NCBI RefSeq assembly: GCF_018279165.1
Contig: NZ_CP047289.1
Location: 1,734,501 to 1,798,500, forward strand
Length of the DNA stretch: 64,000 nt
From: Falsirhodobacter algicola
GTDB taxonomy: Bacteria; Pseudomonadota; Alphaproteobacteria; Rhodobacterales; Rhodobacteraceae
Direction of reading: 5' to 3'
The position numbers and the translations under genes were made by a program. Shown here in pieces: positions 62,172-64,000 of this stretch (positions within the stretch are counted from its first letter, which is position 1; the number at the start of each line of letters is the position of its first letter). A model generated the notes under the pieces. That model searched no databases and was not told the origin of the DNA. It worked only from the letters and a program-made list of their open reading frames with translations.

Positions 62172-63668
62172 CGCTCGATGCCGGCGCGCTGGGTGTTTCT
62201 GGACGAGGTCGATGCCTATCCGGGCGATCTTGACGGCGAGGGCGATCCGATCGCGCTGGCCGAGGCGCGCACGATCAGCTTCGGGCATCGCAGCAAGGGG
62301 TTTCTGGCCTCGACGCCGACAGTGAGGGGGCTGTCGCGCATCGAGCGGGAATACGAGCTCTCGGATCAGCAGCGCTATCACGTCCCCTGTCCGCATTGCG
62401 GCGCGCTGCAATGGCTGAAGTTCGAGCGCCTGCGCTGGCAGGCCGGATTGCCGGAGACGGCGGCCTATCTGTGCGAGCACTGCGACGAACCCATCGCCGA
62501 GCGGCACAAGACCGAGATGATGGACGAAGCGAACGGCGCGCGCTGGATACCGACGGCGGAACCGGAACTGCGGCGGCGCGCCGAGGCCGCCGGCATCGTC
62601 GGTTTCCACATCAGCGGGCTCTATTCACCGCTGGGCTGGCTCTCATGGGCTGAGATCGCCCGGAACTGGGAGGCGGCGCAGGGCAATGATGCGGCGCTGA
62701 AGACGCTGAAGAACACGGTGCTTGGTGAGACATGGCAGGAACGCGGCGAGGCGCCGGACTGGCAACGCCTCTACGAGCGCCGGGAAGATTGGCATCTCGG
62801 GCAGGTGCCGGACGGCGCGCTGATGCTGACCGCCGGTGCCGACGTGCAGCGCGACCGCATCGAGATCGATGTCTGGGGCTGGGGCTGGGGCCGCAATCTG
62901 GAAAGCTGGCTCGTCGATCACGTGGTGCTGGAGGGGGATACGGCACGCGAAGAGGTCTGGGGCGATCTGACGGATCTCCTGGGCGAGACATGGGATCACG
63001 CCGGCGGCGCGCGCATGGCGCTGGCGCGGCTTGCGATCGACACCGGCGACGGGGCGACGACGGATGCGGTCTACAACTGGTGTCGCAAGATGGGCCACGG
63101 GCAGGTCATCGCCGTGAAGGGTGTGGGCGGGTTCGACCGTGCCACGCCGGTGGATGGTCCGACCTATGTCGATGTGACCGAAGCCGGGCGCCGCATCCGC
63201 CGCGGCGTGCGGTTGTGGAAGGTTGCCGGGGCGGTGTTCAAGTCCGAGACCTACCGGTTTCTGCGTCTCGCGGCGCCGACGGATGAGGAGATTGCGGACG
63301 GCACGGGATACCTCGCTGGTTTCGTGCACATCCCGCGCGGGACGACGGCGGAATGGACGAAGCAGCTGACGGCCGAGCAGCTGATGACGGTGAAGACCCG
63401 GCAGGGCTTCCAGCGCCTCGAATGGCAGCAGACCCGGGACCGCAATGAGGCCATGGTCTGTCGGGTCTATGCCCGGGCCGCGGCCTGGCTGATGGGCATG
63501 GACTGCTGGAATGAAGACCGCTGGGAGGCACTGGCGGCGCAGCTGCTGCCCGGCCGCACGGAAACGACCACGCTGCCGGCCGGACAGCCGCAGCGGCAGA
63601 CAATCACCCCGCCCTCCCCCCGATCCTTGGGCTGGTTGGGCGATCGCAGGAAAGGAAACTGGTTCTGA
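62172..63668 (+). pseudogene. Phage terminase large subunit GpA, N-terminus deleted
   Basis: About 497 residues beginning RSMPARWVFLDEVDAYPGDLDGEGDP, which is the Walker B region of GpA-type terminases. The preceding 150 or more residues with Walker A are missing. The nuclease half is present (ADVQRDRIEIDVWGWG, LAIDTGDGATTDAVYNWCRK), as is a zinc-ribbon CPHCG...CEHC. GpA packages phage DNA with ATP; without Walker A it cannot. The ATG at 62178 is internal and only accidental. The stop overlaps the next start (TGATG). Confidence 0.85.
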
Positions 63669-63820
63669 TGGCCTGGACAGAGATGGAACTCGACGCCCTG
63701 CGCCGGGCCTATGCCGCGGGGACCACGCGCGTGTCCTATGACGGCAAATCAGTGGACTATGGCTCCGCCGCCGATCTCTTGGGCCGCATCCAACTGCTCT
63801 ACGTTACCCTTTTCCCATGA
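63668..63820 (+). pseudogene. Phage gpW/head-joining-like protein, truncated
   Basis: 50 residues: AWTEMELDALRRAYAAGTTRVSYDGKSVDYGSAADLLGRI is the N-terminal two thirds of a gpW-like head-tail joining protein. From about 63790 the reading frame runs into foreign DNA (QLLYVTLFP) and stops. It directly follows terminase, as in phage packaging operons. Confidence 0.7.
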
Positions 63821-63901
63821 ATATGGGCGTTGGTACGCGGGGATTTCATAACGAATCTGTTCGGTCAAAATCTGGCTGATCGTGCGCTCGGCCGCTTCCA
63901 T
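63790..63901 (-). pseudogene. DUF262 (GmrS-like) N-terminal fragment
   Basis: From the ATG at 63901 the minus strand reads EAAERTISQILTEQIRYEIP, then AYQRPYSWEKGNVEQL. IPxYQRPYSW is the ParB/Srx-like catalytic signature of DUF262 proteins such as GmrS and other type IV restriction enzymes. After about 37 residues it runs into antisense gpW DNA, so the gene was cut by a deletion or insertion junction near 63790-63797. GAGCGACA precedes the start. Confidence 0.75.
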
Positions 63902-64000
63902 TGTCGCTCTCTACTATCGGACGGCAGCGACCTTGACGAGCGCCCCGATATCAAGCTGACATTGCCGCTTTTCACTGCGGCAGACTAAGCCGTGAACTTC
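63902..64000. other. Window edge upstream of the DUF262 fragment
   Basis: 99 bases that would hold the promoter of the DUF262 fragment. A plus-strand frame ending in LTLPLFTAAD at 63989 is open but overlaps the fragment and is not supported. Confidence 0.3.

Noticed and set aside
63847-63989. C-terminal end of a plus-strand gene ending LTLPLFTAAD
   Set aside because: It overlaps the start of the well-supported DUF262 fragment on the other strand and has no recognisable motif or start.
1-64000. CRISPR arrays
   Set aside because: No regularly spaced repeats of 25-40 bp or cas genes were seen on either strand.

Overview
The window reads as a chromosomal segment of a high-GC alphaproteobacterium of the Rhodobacteraceae (Rhodobacter/Paracoccus/roseobacter type). 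Supporting evidence is the strong GC bias at third codon positions with long antisense shadow frames, ATGA/TGATG-coupled genes, a DddW-type DMSP lyase beside a divergent LysR gene, BtuB and PduO-type cobalamin genes, and GpA-terminase phage genes. A secreted alginate lyase, a DMSP lyase and a BCCT carrier suggest a marine or algal-associated lifestyle. Genus cannot be fixed from the sequence alone.

Layout. 1-3 kb: end of a class-III aminotransferase, a YtcJ-type amidohydrolase and a CobW-like GTPase, tightly coupled. 3.2-12.7 kb: a surface-glycan locus with two GT-A type glycosyltransferases, two large fusion proteins joining a sugar-transferase-like domain to a polysaccharide pyruvyl transferase, a coiled-coil protein and a Stf0 sulfotransferase. 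12.8-16.3 kb: aldo/keto reductase, secreted CBM32-PL7 alginate lyase and a secreted cupin. 16.6-21.8 kb: FAD oxidoreductase, 2-hydroxyacid dehydrogenase, YHYH protein, inositol-monophosphatase-like protein and a degenerate GDPD.

23.0-33.2 kb: a Tn402/Tn5053-like transposon (tniA-tniB-tniQ-res-tniR) with a LysR/aldo-keto reductase/CMD/MFS cargo and a GNAT gene. Its outer ends abut the first half of a btuB-like receptor and the last third of a PduO-type adenosyltransferase. No target duplication is seen, so the intervening B12 genes were probably lost. An IS3-family element with a GGAT duplication interrupts tniB exactly.

33.6-48.3 kb: tRNA-Ser(GGA), then a persulfide-detoxification set (two YeeE/YedE halves, MBL dioxygenase-like protein, rhodanese), NUDIX, PiT phosphate carrier, XRE-cupin regulator, GNAT, flavin monooxygenase and MFS. 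These are followed by BCCT carrier / dddW / LysR, and by an MDR oxidoreductase facing a TetR gene across two identical-spacing operators, then a HupE-like membrane protein.

48.4-64 kb: an accessory island. It holds a type I restriction system (hsdM-hsdS-GIY-YIG-like-hsdR-PD-(D/E)XK), a DUF6880-like gene broken by one amber codon, an unrecognised gene, an IS66 scar, a KAP-family ATPase and an LPD7 protein. At its far end is a wrecked prophage in which a ParB-like gene is fused to a headless terminase, and a gpW-like gene is cut into an antisense DUF262 fragment. The island looks shaped by repeated insertion and deletion and by anti-phage functions.
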